Below are positions 32,268-39,371 of a DNA stretch of 39,371 nt, piece after piece. Both the position numbers and the translations under genes were made by a program. Source of the stretch: CAYFUR01 sp964346275 (GTDB lineage: Bacteria; Sumerlaeota; Sumerlaeia; SLMS01); contig CAYFUR010000024.1 in the NCBI GenBank assembly GCA_964346275.1, forward strand, positions 1 through 39,371. Reading direction: 5' to 3'. The notes beneath the pieces are model-generated. The model searched no databases and had not been told where the DNA came from. It was given only the letters and a program-made list of their open reading frames with translations. Within the stretch, counting starts at the first letter, position 1, and each line of letters begins with the position of its first letter.

Positions 32268-32585
32268 TCAATACGAGGTGTTATTGTGCTCGTTTCCGTG
32301 GCGGGTGAGGGTGCATGCCCCCGACTGGAATCCATTGTTCGTATATTCCAGGATGCCCGTGGCGGGCAGCGGCTGAACGACGGAAAGATCAAAATTCATC
32401 AAGTGGGTGTTGTTCACGATGCTCCCCGTCATGCTGTCTATACCATGGGGGTCGTGGCAGACGGAACAGGGCGTGCGCTCGTTCACAACATGAAGCCGGT
32501 GGCCGGAGAAACTTTCATCGGCAAGGACGCTCGACCGGTCGTGGCATGAATAGCACAGGGCGTATGCGGCCTGGCTCTCGCTCAC
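32268..32585 (-). pseudogene. Truncated multiheme cytochrome c (C-terminal remnant)
   Basis: From about 32585 down, the minus strand encodes the end of a multiheme cytochrome: LCYSCHDRSS (CxxCH), then ESFSGHRLHVVNERTPCSVCHDPHG (second CxxCH) and NNTHLMNFDL. It ends CTLTRHGNEHNNTSY. Related proteins, as I recall them, have a CxxxCH-like third haem site in this last position; here the second Cys is Arg (codon CGC), so haem could not bind. N-terminal of VSESQAAY the same frame turns into Arg-rich nonsense, so the 5' part is missing. It carries one octamer GTCTATAC at 32436. I call it a pseudogene. Confidence 0.7.
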
Positions 32586-32601
32586 CCGGCCGCCGGTTTG
32601 A

Positions 32602-32766
32602 TACTCCCGCCTTACCGACAGCCTTCTCCGCGCAGCCTTCCACGATGTCACAAAATACATCCGGCGCCTCGACCCCGACAGCCCACAAGGCCAGCAGGAT
32701 CTCGAAACCATCAAGCGCGTCTTTGCCCTCAGCCACTCCGCTCCCCTGGAAGACGAAGCGCACTGA
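32602..32766 (+). pseudogene. C-terminal fragment of an unknown gene
   Basis: One plus frame from 32602 to a TGA at 32764-32766 reads like a genuine helical protein end: LTDSLLRAAFHDVTKYIRRL, then SPQGQQDLETIKRVFALS and PLEDEAH. GC3 is high. There is a stop directly before it and no start codon, so the 5' part is lost. It begins where the cytochrome remnant on the other strand breaks off. The family is not recognised. Confidence 0.4.
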
Positions 32767-32978
32767 CAAGCATCATCGCCGCCGCGCGCGGTGCTTCTTC
32801 CCGAAAAACCAAATCCCCTCGGCGCAGGCTGGGGGGAATTGCTTTTGACCGAATAAGATTTTCAGTCCGTCCCTTTCTTCCGCCCTTGGTATCGGAACTC
32901 TCCCCCTGCCCCCCTGCAATTTTTCCATTGACCTGGCAGCCCCTTTAATCCGTTGTCGTATTATCCGCTTTCGGAGTA

Positions 32979-33494
32979 ATGGCCGTGCCGCCCAAAAAGA
33001 AACCCCAACCCCTCAGGATCCTCTCCCCCATCCATAAGATCTCGCGCCAGATGATGATCTATTTCGAGCAGCACTCCGGCCGCCTGGATCACGACACCAC
33101 CGCCGCCCACGTTGTTTCCTACCTCAGCGTCTATCACCGCTCCACCGTCGGCGAACTCCTCCGTATCACCGGCCACAAACGCTCCACCATGACCAGTGTG
33201 CTCGACCGCCTGGAGAAGGACGGCCTCGTCCGCCGCCAGCCCAACCCGGAAGACCGCCGCTCTTTCCTCGTCGCCGTCACGCCCGAGGGAATCGCCGCCG
33301 GCACGCGCTTTCGCCAGCTCAGCCTCGAAACCGAAGAGAGAATCCTCAGCCAACTGACAGAGGCCGATCTGGAAGGATTCTACCGCGTCATGCGCGCCGT
33401 GGAGCAGGCTATCGGCGCCGAGCCCCTCCGCGACGCCCACAAAAAAGAAGACCAAGTCCAGCCCCGCCCGAAAAGGAGACCGAAAGAACGATGA
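32979..33494 (+). CDS. MarR-family transcriptional regulator
   Basis: A 171-residue winged-helix protein. The recognition core is HRSTVGELLRITGHKRSTMTSVLDRLEKDGLV, followed by the wing RRQPNPEDRRSFLVAVTPEG, the family signature. It should bind DNA as a dimer and respond to a ligand or oxidant. The basic C-terminus ends PRPKRRPKER. Start at ATG 32979 is close to CGGAG; a GTG two codons later (32985) has better spacing and may be the true start. Its stop overlaps the next gene's ATG (ATGA), so the two are translationally coupled and the next gene is a likely target or partner. Confidence 0.93.
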   Translation: MAVPPKKKPQPLRILSPIHKISRQMMIYFEQHSGRLDHDTTAAHVVSYLSVYHRSTVGELLRITGHKRSTMTSVLDRLEKDGLVRRQPNPEDRRSFLVAVTPEGIAAGTRFRQLSLETEERILSQLTEADLEGFYRVMRAVEQAIGAEPLRDAHKKEDQVQPRPKRRPKER

Positions 33495-33958
33495 AACTTC
33501 CCGTTCTGCTGCCAGAAAACCTCCCCCGCTATGAAAACGCCTTTGCCAGAGTCCGCCCCGGCATGCACCCGCAATGGGGAAAACTCACGGCCCACGGCAT
33601 GCTCGTCCATCTCCGCGTCGCGCTGGAAGTCTCCCTCGGCGAAACCGAAGCGCCGGACATGAGCAATTTCTTCCTCCGCCTGCCCTTCATGCCCGTCGTT
33701 GTGTTCGAGATCATGCCCTGGCCCAAGGGAAAGATCAAAGCCCCCGACGTGTTCACTCCCACACCCGAGGAATCCTTCGAGGCAGACCGCGACAAACTCC
33801 TCCGCGCCGCCGAACGCTTTGCCCGGCGCGCCGCCAGCGAACCCTCAACGCGAACCCCTTCCCCAATCTTCCGCACCCTGCCTCTCAGCTACTGGGCGAA
33901 GGCCCACGCCATTCATACAACCTGGCATCTCAAACAATTCGGCGTCCCGATCCCATAG
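33491..33958 (+). CDS. DUF1569-like protein (DinB-superfamily fold)
   Basis: 155 residues. The pattern QWGKLTAHGMLVHLRVALE near the N-terminus and HTTWHLKQFGV at the C-terminus matches DUF1569 proteins. His35, His40, His142 and His146 are candidates for metal binding of the DinB/YfiT kind. The protein is probably a small cytoplasmic four-helix bundle; its reaction is unknown. It is coupled to the MarR-type gene by a 4-base ATGA overlap, which suggests joint expression and perhaps autoregulation. Confidence 0.75.
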   Translation: MKLPVLLPENLPRYENAFARVRPGMHPQWGKLTAHGMLVHLRVALEVSLGETEAPDMSNFFLRLPFMPVVVFEIMPWPKGKIKAPDVFTPTPEESFEADRDKLLRAAERFARRAASEPSTRTPSPIFRTLPLSYWAKAHAIHTTWHLKQFGVPIP

Positions 33959-34143
33959 GACCCCCCGCCCCACCGCTCGCCTCCTCGATGTGTTACCCAT
34001 ATCTCACGAACCCTGCGCCGCCGCTGTGTCCGGCCTGGAGCTGTTGAGGGCGCTTATTCTCGTCCGTTGCTCCTCAGCCAGCGCTTGTGCTGCCACGCTT
34101 TTCGTGCTGAATTGTTTTTTTAACCCAGGAGCACTCCCTATCT

Positions 34144-35946
34144 ATGTCGCCTTCACCGCTCAACCTGATTGCCGCCGCCGATGTTCATAGCCTTCCCCTG
34201 CTGACAACCCTTGCGGCTGGATTCACGGCGGCGTGGATCTGCGGGCTGATCACCCAGAAGCTTGGCCTGTCGCCCATTGTGGGATACCTGATTGGCGGGA
34301 TCATTGTTGGTCCCTATACTCCTGGCTTCGTCGCTGACCAGGCACTGGCGAACCAGCTCGCCGAAGTCGGCGTCATCCTGCTGATGTTCGCCGTGGGACT
34401 TCACTTTCACGTGAAGGATCTCCTGGCGGTGAAGAACATCGCGATCCCCGGCGCGATTGTGCAAAGCACCGTGGCAACGCTCCTGGGACTTGCGGTGGCG
34501 ACGGCCTTCGGCTGGGACTTGAAGTCGGGCCTCGTGATCGGCATGGCGATGGCCGTGGCCAGCACCGTGGTGCTGATGCGCGTGCTGATCGATAACGACG
34601 CGCTGGAGACAACGCCTGGCCACGTGGCGGTGGGCTGGCTCATCGTGGAGGACATCTTCACGGTGATGCTGCTCATCCTGATCCCGGCCATGGCCGTCAC
34701 GGCCGGCGCGGAGGGGGAAGGCACCGGCATCGTGGCGACGCTTCTTCTCGCACTCCTGAAACTCGCCGTTCTTGTGGTGATCCTTCTGACCGTCGGGACG
34801 AAACTCATCCGATGGGTGATGATCCAGGTAACGCGCCTGCGAAGCCGGGAACTCTTCACGCTGACCGTTCTCGTGTTCGCCGTCGCCATCGCCACGGCCG
34901 CCGCCTGGTTGTTCAATGTTTCCATGGCGCTGGGGGCATTCCTCGCCGGGATGGCGGTGGCCCAGTCTCCGGTCAGCCAGCAGGCGGCCGCCGAGGCACT
35001 TCCCCTTCGTGATGCCTTCGCCGTGATCTTCTTCGTGTCCGTCGGCATGCTCTTCGATCCATCGTTCCTCCTCCAGGAACCATTGCTGGTGCTCTGCGCC
35101 CTGGGGATCATCATGATCGGCAAGCCCCTGGCCGCCCTGGTGATTGTCGCGCTCCTGGGTTACAGCCTGCGCACCGGGCTGGTGGTCGCGATCGGCCTTG
35201 GCCAGATCGGCGAGTTTTCCTTCATCCTGGCCAAGCTGGCGCGGGACAACGATCTCATCGCAGAGGAAGGGCTCAGCATGCTGGTGGTAGCGGCGATCAT
35301 CTCGATCACCGTGAACCCCCTGCTCTTTGCAAACATCGGCCGCATTGAACGGGCCGTGGAAAAACGCCCGCGGCTCTGGCGGCTTCTCAATCGCCGGGAA
35401 AAAGCCCTGGCAGACAGGGTGAACGAGGGACAGCCCGCGGAGGCAGAAGACTCAATCCAAAAGCCGAGGGCCGTCATCGTCGGCTACGGCCCCGTGGGAC
35501 GCACCGCCGACCGCCTGCTGCGCGGCGGAGGGCTGGAAACTGTCGTCATCGATCTGAACATGGATACCGTGCAGGCCCTGCACAGTAAGCAGAGAACCGC
35601 CGTTTTCGGCGATGCCTCCCGCGAGGAAGTGCTGCGATACGCGGGAATCGAGAACGCCCGCTACCTCGTCGTCACCCTGCCCCACTCGCTTAACCGCGAG
35701 CCAATGATTGCGATGGCAAAGAGCATCCAGCCCCAGCTCGTTATTCTTGCTCGTGGCCGTTATTTACGGGAACGGCCGGCACTCCTTCAATCCGGCGCGG
35801 ACGACATCTGCATCGAAGAAATTGAAGCCGCCATCGCCCTCGCAAAAATGACCCTGAAACACATGGGAACCGACGATCATGGCATTCAGATGGAGGTCGG
35901 CAAACTTCGGGAGGAACTCGAACAAACCGACCTGTTCAAAGGATGA
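34144..35946 (+). CDS. Monovalent cation:proton antiporter-2 (CPA2) with RCK domain, KefB/YbaL-like
   Basis: A 600-residue inner-membrane transporter. About twelve hydrophobic segments fill residues 15-410, with SPIVGYLIGGIIVGPYTPG and GWLIVEDIFTVMLL (VED, cation/proton site region), and FFVSVGMLFDP. The C-terminal cytoplasmic RCK_N/TrkA-N domain starts AVIVGYGPVGRTADRLL and reads DLNMDTVQAL after that, a nucleotide-binding Rossmann fold. This is the YbaL/RosB layout. It would exchange K+ or Na+ for protons. AGGAG lies 12 bases before ATG 34144. It is convergent with pstA. Confidence 0.93.
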   Translation: MSPSPLNLIAAADVHSLPLLTTLAAGFTAAWICGLITQKLGLSPIVGYLIGGIIVGPYTPGFVADQALANQLAEVGVILLMFAVGLHFHVKDLLAVKNIAIPGAIVQSTVATLLGLAVATAFGWDLKSGLVIGMAMAVASTVVLMRVLIDNDALETTPGHVAVGWLIVEDIFTVMLLILIPAMAVTAGAEGEGTGIVATLLLALLKLAVLVVILLTVGTKLIRWVMIQVTRLRSRELFTLTVLVFAVAIATAAAWLFNVSMALGAFLAGMAVAQSPVSQQAAAEALPLRDAFAVIFFVSVGMLFDPSFLLQEPLLVLCALGIIMIGKPLAALVIVALLGYSLRTGLVVAIGLGQIGEFSFILAKLARDNDLIAEEGLSMLVVAAIISITVNPLLFANIGRIERAVEKRPRLWRLLNRREKALADRVNEGQPAEAEDSIQKPRAVIVGYGPVGRTADRLLRGGGLETVVIDLNMDTVQALHSKQRTAVFGDASREEVLRYAGIENARYLVVTLPHSLNREPMIAMAKSIQPQLVILARGRYLRERPALLQSGADDICIEEIEAAIALAKMTLKHMGTDDHGIQMEVGKLREELEQTDLFKG

Positions 35947-35986
35947 ATTCATCCCGCCCTGCTCTCCAAGCAGATCACCAGAGCTT

Positions 35987-36077
35987 CCGAGAGGCGCCGC
36001 CTCACGCCGCCTGCGTATAGAAGATTTTTCAGAAAGAGATGCCGTCAAGCGGGGCTCGTCCTCTTTATCGTCATCGA
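35987..36077. repeat. Low-complexity intergenic mosaic between antiporter and pstA
   Basis: The 264-base spacer between convergent genes (35947-36210) carries CCGAGAGGCGC (35987-35997), a GTATAGAA near-match to the octamer at about 36014, and a degenerate CTCGTC/TCGTCATCG tract at about 36055-36077. Parts agree with the spacer mosaic at 9002-9057. No gene or clear terminator was seen in the spacer. Confidence 0.5.
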
Positions 36078-36210
36078 GAAGGGGTGTCTCCGGTGCAGGA
36101 AAGGATGAACAAATCTTCAACGTAAGCAGGCGACTGACCGCCGATTTCGGCGGATTCTTCTGCAAGCCCGGCTACCACCCGCCCGGATTGTCCCCATGGC
36201 CAGCCTCCCA

Positions 36211-37095
36211 CTATCGTCGGCGGTTTTTGCCAAAACGATAGCGGATCAGCGTGGCGATGCCATTCATGCCAAGAACCAAAGCCAGCAAGACGATGATCCC
36301 GCTCGCCGCGAGATCCTGGAATTCCTTCTGAGGCCGCGAAATCCAGTCATAAATCTGGATGGGCAAAGCGGTGTATTGATCCATCGGAGAATTCGGAGTA
36401 TACGCCAGATAAGTGGCGGCCCCGGCGACAATCAACGGCGCCGTTTCGCCAACGGCACGAGATAACGCGAGGATCACTCCCGTCACAATTCCGGGTATCG
36501 ACTGTGGCAACACCACGATAAATGCGGTTTGGAGCTGGGTGGCTCCAAGGGCATAGGAGGCTGTCCGATGCGATTGAGGAACGGCGCGAATCGCTTCCCG
36601 CGAAGCCACGATGATTATCGGCAGGATCAATAACGACAGTGTGAGCCCCCCGGTTAAGACACTGAACCCGAAACCAAAAACGCGCGCGAAAAGAGTCAGC
36701 CCGAGAATGCCAAACACGATGGAAGGAACGCCGGCGAGGTTCGAAATGTTGATCTCGATGAGTTGATTGAGGCGTCCCGGGCGGGAAAACTCTTCCAGAT
36801 AAATGGCCGCCGCAACACCGATCGGGACGGCGACAATCACAATAATCCCCATCAACCAGATCGTCCCCAGAAGCGACGCCTTCAATCCCGCATCATCTGG
36901 GCGGCGGGAGGAAAAACTCGTCAGAAATTCCCAATCCAGGTACGAGTAGCCAACCAGGGCAATGCGGATCAGGAGTATGGCAAGAATCACGAGAGCGGAA
37001 AAGGCGCAAAGAGCGCAGAAATACCGGAACGCATTGTCCACGAACTTTTGAAACGCCATTCGAGCCGGGGATGGCGAGAGGGGTTGGGGACTCAA
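36211..37095 (-). CDS. pstA: Phosphate ABC transporter permease PstA
   Basis: 294 residues from a TTG at 37095. The TTG overlaps the pstC stop (TTGA, 4 bases), with GAGG 10 bases upstream, so I prefer it to the ATG at 37059. About six membrane segments. Typical PstA features are VPIGVAAAIYLEEF, NLAGVPSIVFGILGL and the EAA loop region YALGATQLQTAFIVVLPQSIPG, then LSRAVGETAPL. With PstC it forms the phosphate channel of the Pst system. No pstB or phoU follows: after the stop comes a spacer and the convergent antiporter gene. Confidence 0.96.
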   Translation of the reverse strand: MSPQPLSPSPARMAFQKFVDNAFRYFCALCAFSALVILAILLIRIALVGYSYLDWEFLTSFSSRRPDDAGLKASLLGTIWLMGIIVIVAVPIGVAAAIYLEEFSRPGRLNQLIEINISNLAGVPSIVFGILGLTLFARVFGFGFSVLTGGLTLSLLILPIIIVASREAIRAVPQSHRTASYALGATQLQTAFIVVLPQSIPGIVTGVILALSRAVGETAPLIVAGAATYLAYTPNSPMDQYTALPIQIYDWISRPQKEFQDLAASGIIVLLALVLGMNGIATLIRYRFGKNRRR

Positions 37096-38009
37096 CTGTC
37101 ATAAACCTCGCGGTATCGGTTGCGGATTTTTTGCGCGATCATATTCATCAAAAACGTGATCACAAACAACAATGCCGCGACTGCATACAATGTGTAGTAG
37201 GAAAGAGTTCCCGCGGGAGTGTCTCCTTTGCTGATCTGCACAATATAGGCCGTCATTGTTTGGATGCTGTTGGTGGGATCGAGAGTCAGATTGGGTGTCG
37301 CCCCCGCCGCGATCGTCACGGCCATGGTCTCGCCAATGGCACGGGAAAACGCCAGAACGACTGCCGCGGAAATGCCCGAAGCGGACGCCGGCAAAACAAC
37401 ACTCAAGATGACCTGGTAACGCCGGCCGCCGAGCGCGTAACCGCCCTCCCGCAGGGCCCGGGGCACCGCGGAGATCGCATCCTCGCTGAGCGAAGCGATC
37501 ATCGGCAGGATCATAATACCAACCACGATCCCCGCGCTCAAAGCATTGAAAAGGTTCACCTCGGAACTCAAATTCCTGAGCAGCGGCGTTATGAACGTCA
37601 GGGCAAAATAACCATACACAACCGTGGGGACACCCGCCAGAATTTCCAGCACCGGTTTGATCATTCCCCGTATTCGGGGCGACGCGAATTCCGACATATA
37701 CACGGCGCTTCCCAAACCCAGGGGAATCGCCACAATCAACGCAATGGAAACCACCAGCATCGATCCCGCCACCAGGGGCAAGACGCCATAGTGGCTCGGC
37801 CGGAACAGCGGAGCCCATTGTTTCCCGAGCAGAAATTCCCAAATCCCGACTTCACGGAAGAAAGGGAGGGTTTGAGTGACCAGAACTCCGATAATGCTGG
37901 CAGTAATAATGATCGAAAAAAAAGCGCACAGAAACAACGCCGAGCGGGCGCCGAGATCGAATACCGTGTTGCGCGTAATCGATTTGGATTTCGAAGTTCG
38001 AATATTCAT
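37092..38009 (-). CDS. pstC: Phosphate ABC transporter permease PstC
   Basis: 305 residues. Family marks are VAIPLGLGSAVYMSEFA, EILAGVPTVVYGYFAL, LREGGYALGGRRYQVIL (EAA loop) and AFSRAIGETMAVTIAAG. About six membrane segments. It partners PstA in the inner membrane. ATG 38009 lies 12 bases after the pstS stop, so the genes share one transcript; no strong Shine-Dalgarno is visible, so translation may be coupled. The end overlaps the pstA start. Confidence 0.96.
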   Translation of the reverse strand: MNIRTSKSKSITRNTVFDLGARSALFLCAFFSIIITASIIGVLVTQTLPFFREVGIWEFLLGKQWAPLFRPSHYGVLPLVAGSMLVVSIALIVAIPLGLGSAVYMSEFASPRIRGMIKPVLEILAGVPTVVYGYFALTFITPLLRNLSSEVNLFNALSAGIVVGIMILPMIASLSEDAISAVPRALREGGYALGGRRYQVILSVVLPASASGISAAVVLAFSRAIGETMAVTIAAGATPNLTLDPTNSIQTMTAYIVQISKGDTPAGTLSYYTLYAVAALLFVITFLMNMIAQKIRNRYREVYDS

Positions 38010-38021
38010 CCAACAGCCACT

Positions 38022-39044
38022 TTAATTCTCCAGGCTCAATAACTCCTCAACACTGACTCCAACCGTCTCGTGGCCACCTTCGAAAACAGAACCTGTGACA
38101 CGATTCTCATACCGTTCGAGGGCCATTTCATAAGCCACATCGGGGAGAGAAATATAACCCACATCCGCAACGATTTCGCGCCCTTCCATCAGGTAGAAAC
38201 GAACGAAAGCATCGACAACTTCTTTTTCCGTCGAATCCTTGCGCACATAGATAAAAAGGGGCCGGGAGAGCGGAACATAGCGGTTTGTGGTCACCGTCTC
38301 AGGAGTCGGCGGCACGGGCTCCCCATCGCCATGCTTGATAGGAACGGCCTTCACGATCTCGCGGTTTTCTTCATAGTAGGCAATGCCCAGATATCCGAGG
38401 GAATACTTGTCCCCCGCCACCCCCTGAATCGTCAGGTTGTCGTCCTCCGTCGCCGCGTAATCCGGCCGCGAACGGCCCGACTCGCCCATGATGGCCTCCG
38501 TAAAGTAATCGAACGTCCCGGAATCCGTCCCTGCACCCGCAAGATGGATCGGCTCATCAGGCCATTCGGGCCGGATATCATTCCAGCGGGAAATCTCGCT
38601 GCCGGGCTCCCAGATTCTCCGAAGCTCATCGGTCGACAAGTAATCCACCCAGTCATTCTCGGGATGAACAATAACCGTCAGCCCATCATAGGCGACGGGC
38701 AGCTCAATGAATTCGTGCCCATTGCTCCTCAGATTCTCCCTCTCCGATTCCGAGATCGGGCGCGAGGCGTTGTTAATGTCTGACTCGCCCGCGATAAACT
38801 TCTTAAAACCGCCACCAGTCCCCGAATAGGCGACCGCGATCCGCACCCGCGGATGCCTTTTGTTAAAATCCTCCACAACAGCCGCCGTAATCGGGAAAAC
38901 CGTGCTCGATCCATCGATTGTCATAGAACCGGTCAGCTCGTTCTCCGAATCCGCAGACGCACCCTGCTCTCCGCCCGAACAACCCGCGAAGAAAAGGGAA
39001 ACGGCCAACAGGACGACGGAAAAGGATCGGAAAAATATGGGCAT
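38022..39044 (-). CDS. pstS: Phosphate-binding lipoprotein PstS (SphX-like)
   Basis: 340 residues with a lipoprotein signal ending FFAGC (Cys22). ATG 39044 is preceded by AGAGGAG with 8-base spacing; an earlier in-frame ATG lacks such a site. The binding-protein motifs are MTIDGSSTVFPI, AYSGTGGGFKKFIAGESDI, and GAGTDSGTFDYFTEA, which form the phosphate cradle. The protein captures phosphate outside the inner membrane and hands it to PstCA. It is the first gene of pstS-pstC-pstA. I see no clear Pho box; the 43 bases before it follow directly on the end of another gene. Confidence 0.96.
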   Translation of the reverse strand: MPIFFRSFSVVLLAVSLFFAGCSGGEQGASADSENELTGSMTIDGSSTVFPITAAVVEDFNKRHPRVRIAVAYSGTGGGFKKFIAGESDINNASRPISESERENLRSNGHEFIELPVAYDGLTVIVHPENDWVDYLSTDELRRIWEPGSEISRWNDIRPEWPDEPIHLAGAGTDSGTFDYFTEAIMGESGRSRPDYAATEDDNLTIQGVAGDKYSLGYLGIAYYEENREIVKAVPIKHGDGEPVPPTPETVTTNRYVPLSRPLFIYVRKDSTEKEVVDAFVRFYLMEGREIVADVGYISLPDVAYEMALERYENRVTGSVFEGGHETVGVSVEELLSLEN

Positions 39045-39087
39045 GCAGGAAACTCCTCTGGCTGGATTCATGTTCATCGGCGCAGAG

Positions 39088-39371
39088 CTAGGCGCCCCCT
39101 TTTGGGCCTGTCAATCCGATACCCGCGGCCTCCATCGAAATGTCACCAAGTGGCCCTTGATAAGGATTCACAGCGAAGTGCCCCCCCGGGCATTCCACCA
39201 CCGAAGCGGAGATCCACAGCCGGATGGGACGCAGCATCTCGGAATCGAGCAATGAGACGCCCCGGGCAACGGGGATATCCGGCGTTATCCGAGGCCCCTG
39301 AGAATCGGGCCCCTTCGCACCCTCGGGCAAATCGTCCTGGCAGTCGGCGAGGCGAAAGGAGATGTCCCGAA
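39088..39371 (-). CDS. 3' end of an unknown gene entering from the right edge
   Basis: A minus frame is open from the right edge to a TAG at 39090-39088. It encodes about 94 residues with high GC3 that read like a real protein end: RDISFRLADCQDDLPEG, then IRLWISASVVECPGGHF and NPYQGPLGDISMEAAGIGL, ending PKGGA. The start is outside the window, so the family cannot be named. It ends 43 bases upstream of pstS and may share its transcript. Confidence 0.6.
   Translation of the reverse strand, partial: RDISFRLADCQDDLPEGAKGPDSQGPRITPDIPVARGVSLLDSEMLRPIRLWISASVVECPGGHFAVNPYQGPLGDISMEAAGIGLTGPKGGA

Larger units (their letters stand above)
1770..32443. repeat. Dispersed octamer GTCTATAC / GTATAGAC (9 exact copies)
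   Basis: Exact copies found by eye start at 1770 (-), 1862 (+), 3201 (-), 8978 (+), 9238 (+), 21352 (+), 27877 (+), 30792 (-) and 32436 (+). At this base composition I estimate about 0.6 by chance. Copies lie both inside genes and just after gene ends (prfC, rlmD, secA). Inside genes some force the rare Ile codon ATA. No longer shared flank is evident. Role unknown; see the finding. Confidence 0.5.

Noticed and set aside
35947..36210. Search for pstB between pstA and the antiporter
   Set aside because: No Walker A or ABC signature in any frame; only spacer sequence with a low-complexity tract.

Overview
The window reads as a scaffolded piece of an uncultured bacterial genome (probably a metagenome bin). 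It has about 60-62% G+C, ordinary bacterial codon use with high GC3, and three placeholder gaps of exactly 100 N. Lipobox lipoproteins, an RlpA homologue, a Wzm-type exporter and a type-II-secretion-style pseudopilin point to a Gram-negative envelope. The pseudopilin C-terminus (…NACQENLAKIDGAK…) is of a kind I associate with Sumerlaeota, Hydrogenedentota, Omnitrophota or Lentisphaerota bins. That placement is inference, not proof. No tRNA, rRNA, CRISPR array, transposase or prophage module was seen.

Layout. 1-4.1 kb: the 3' part of a beta-class DNA methyltransferase overlapping tail-to-tail with a Gfo/Idh/MocA oxidoreductase, then a GT4-like glycosyltransferase and a DUF4190-like/pseudopilin fusion. 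4.2-9 kb: a four-PDZ trypsin-like lipoprotein protease, a paralogous pseudoprotease broken by gap 1, and prfC. 9-12.8 kb: an esterase lipoprotein, a coiled-coil periplasmic protein broken by gap 2, and an SDR with a dyad inside its promoter. 12.9-19.8 kb: panD with a strong terminator, gap 3, a minus-strand run of TPR protein > lipoprotein > tyrA, argG with its own promoter, and rplS with a terminator. 19.8-25.4 kb: an RlmD-type rRNA methyltransferase, an AT-richer HNH nuclease island, an ABC exporter permease without its ATPase, an RlpA-like lipoprotein, a secretin-like small protein and a secreted hydrolase. 25.4-30.8 kb: a DUF2071 protein, an uncertain membrane ORF, an Ogt-type alkyltransferase, and secA with an unusual N-terminal insertion. 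31-36 kb: an unknown secreted protein, two truncated gene remnants meeting head to head (one a multiheme cytochrome), a MarR/DUF1569 pair, and a KefB/YbaL-type antiporter. 36.2-39.4 kb: pstS-pstC-pstA on the minus strand without a neighbouring pstB, preceded by the 3' end of an unknown gene.

Most genes are housekeeping or envelope functions. Protein export and quality control are well represented (SecA, PDZ protease, pseudopilin, lipoproteins). Phosphate uptake, pantothenate, arginine and tyrosine synthesis each appear as one step.

I did not find a convincing new multi-gene system. The most unusual signals are a dispersed octamer GTCTATAC (9 exact copies by hand count), low-complexity mosaics in the intergenic spacers, the DUF4190-pseudopilin fusion, the protease/pseudoprotease pair, and the SecA insertion.
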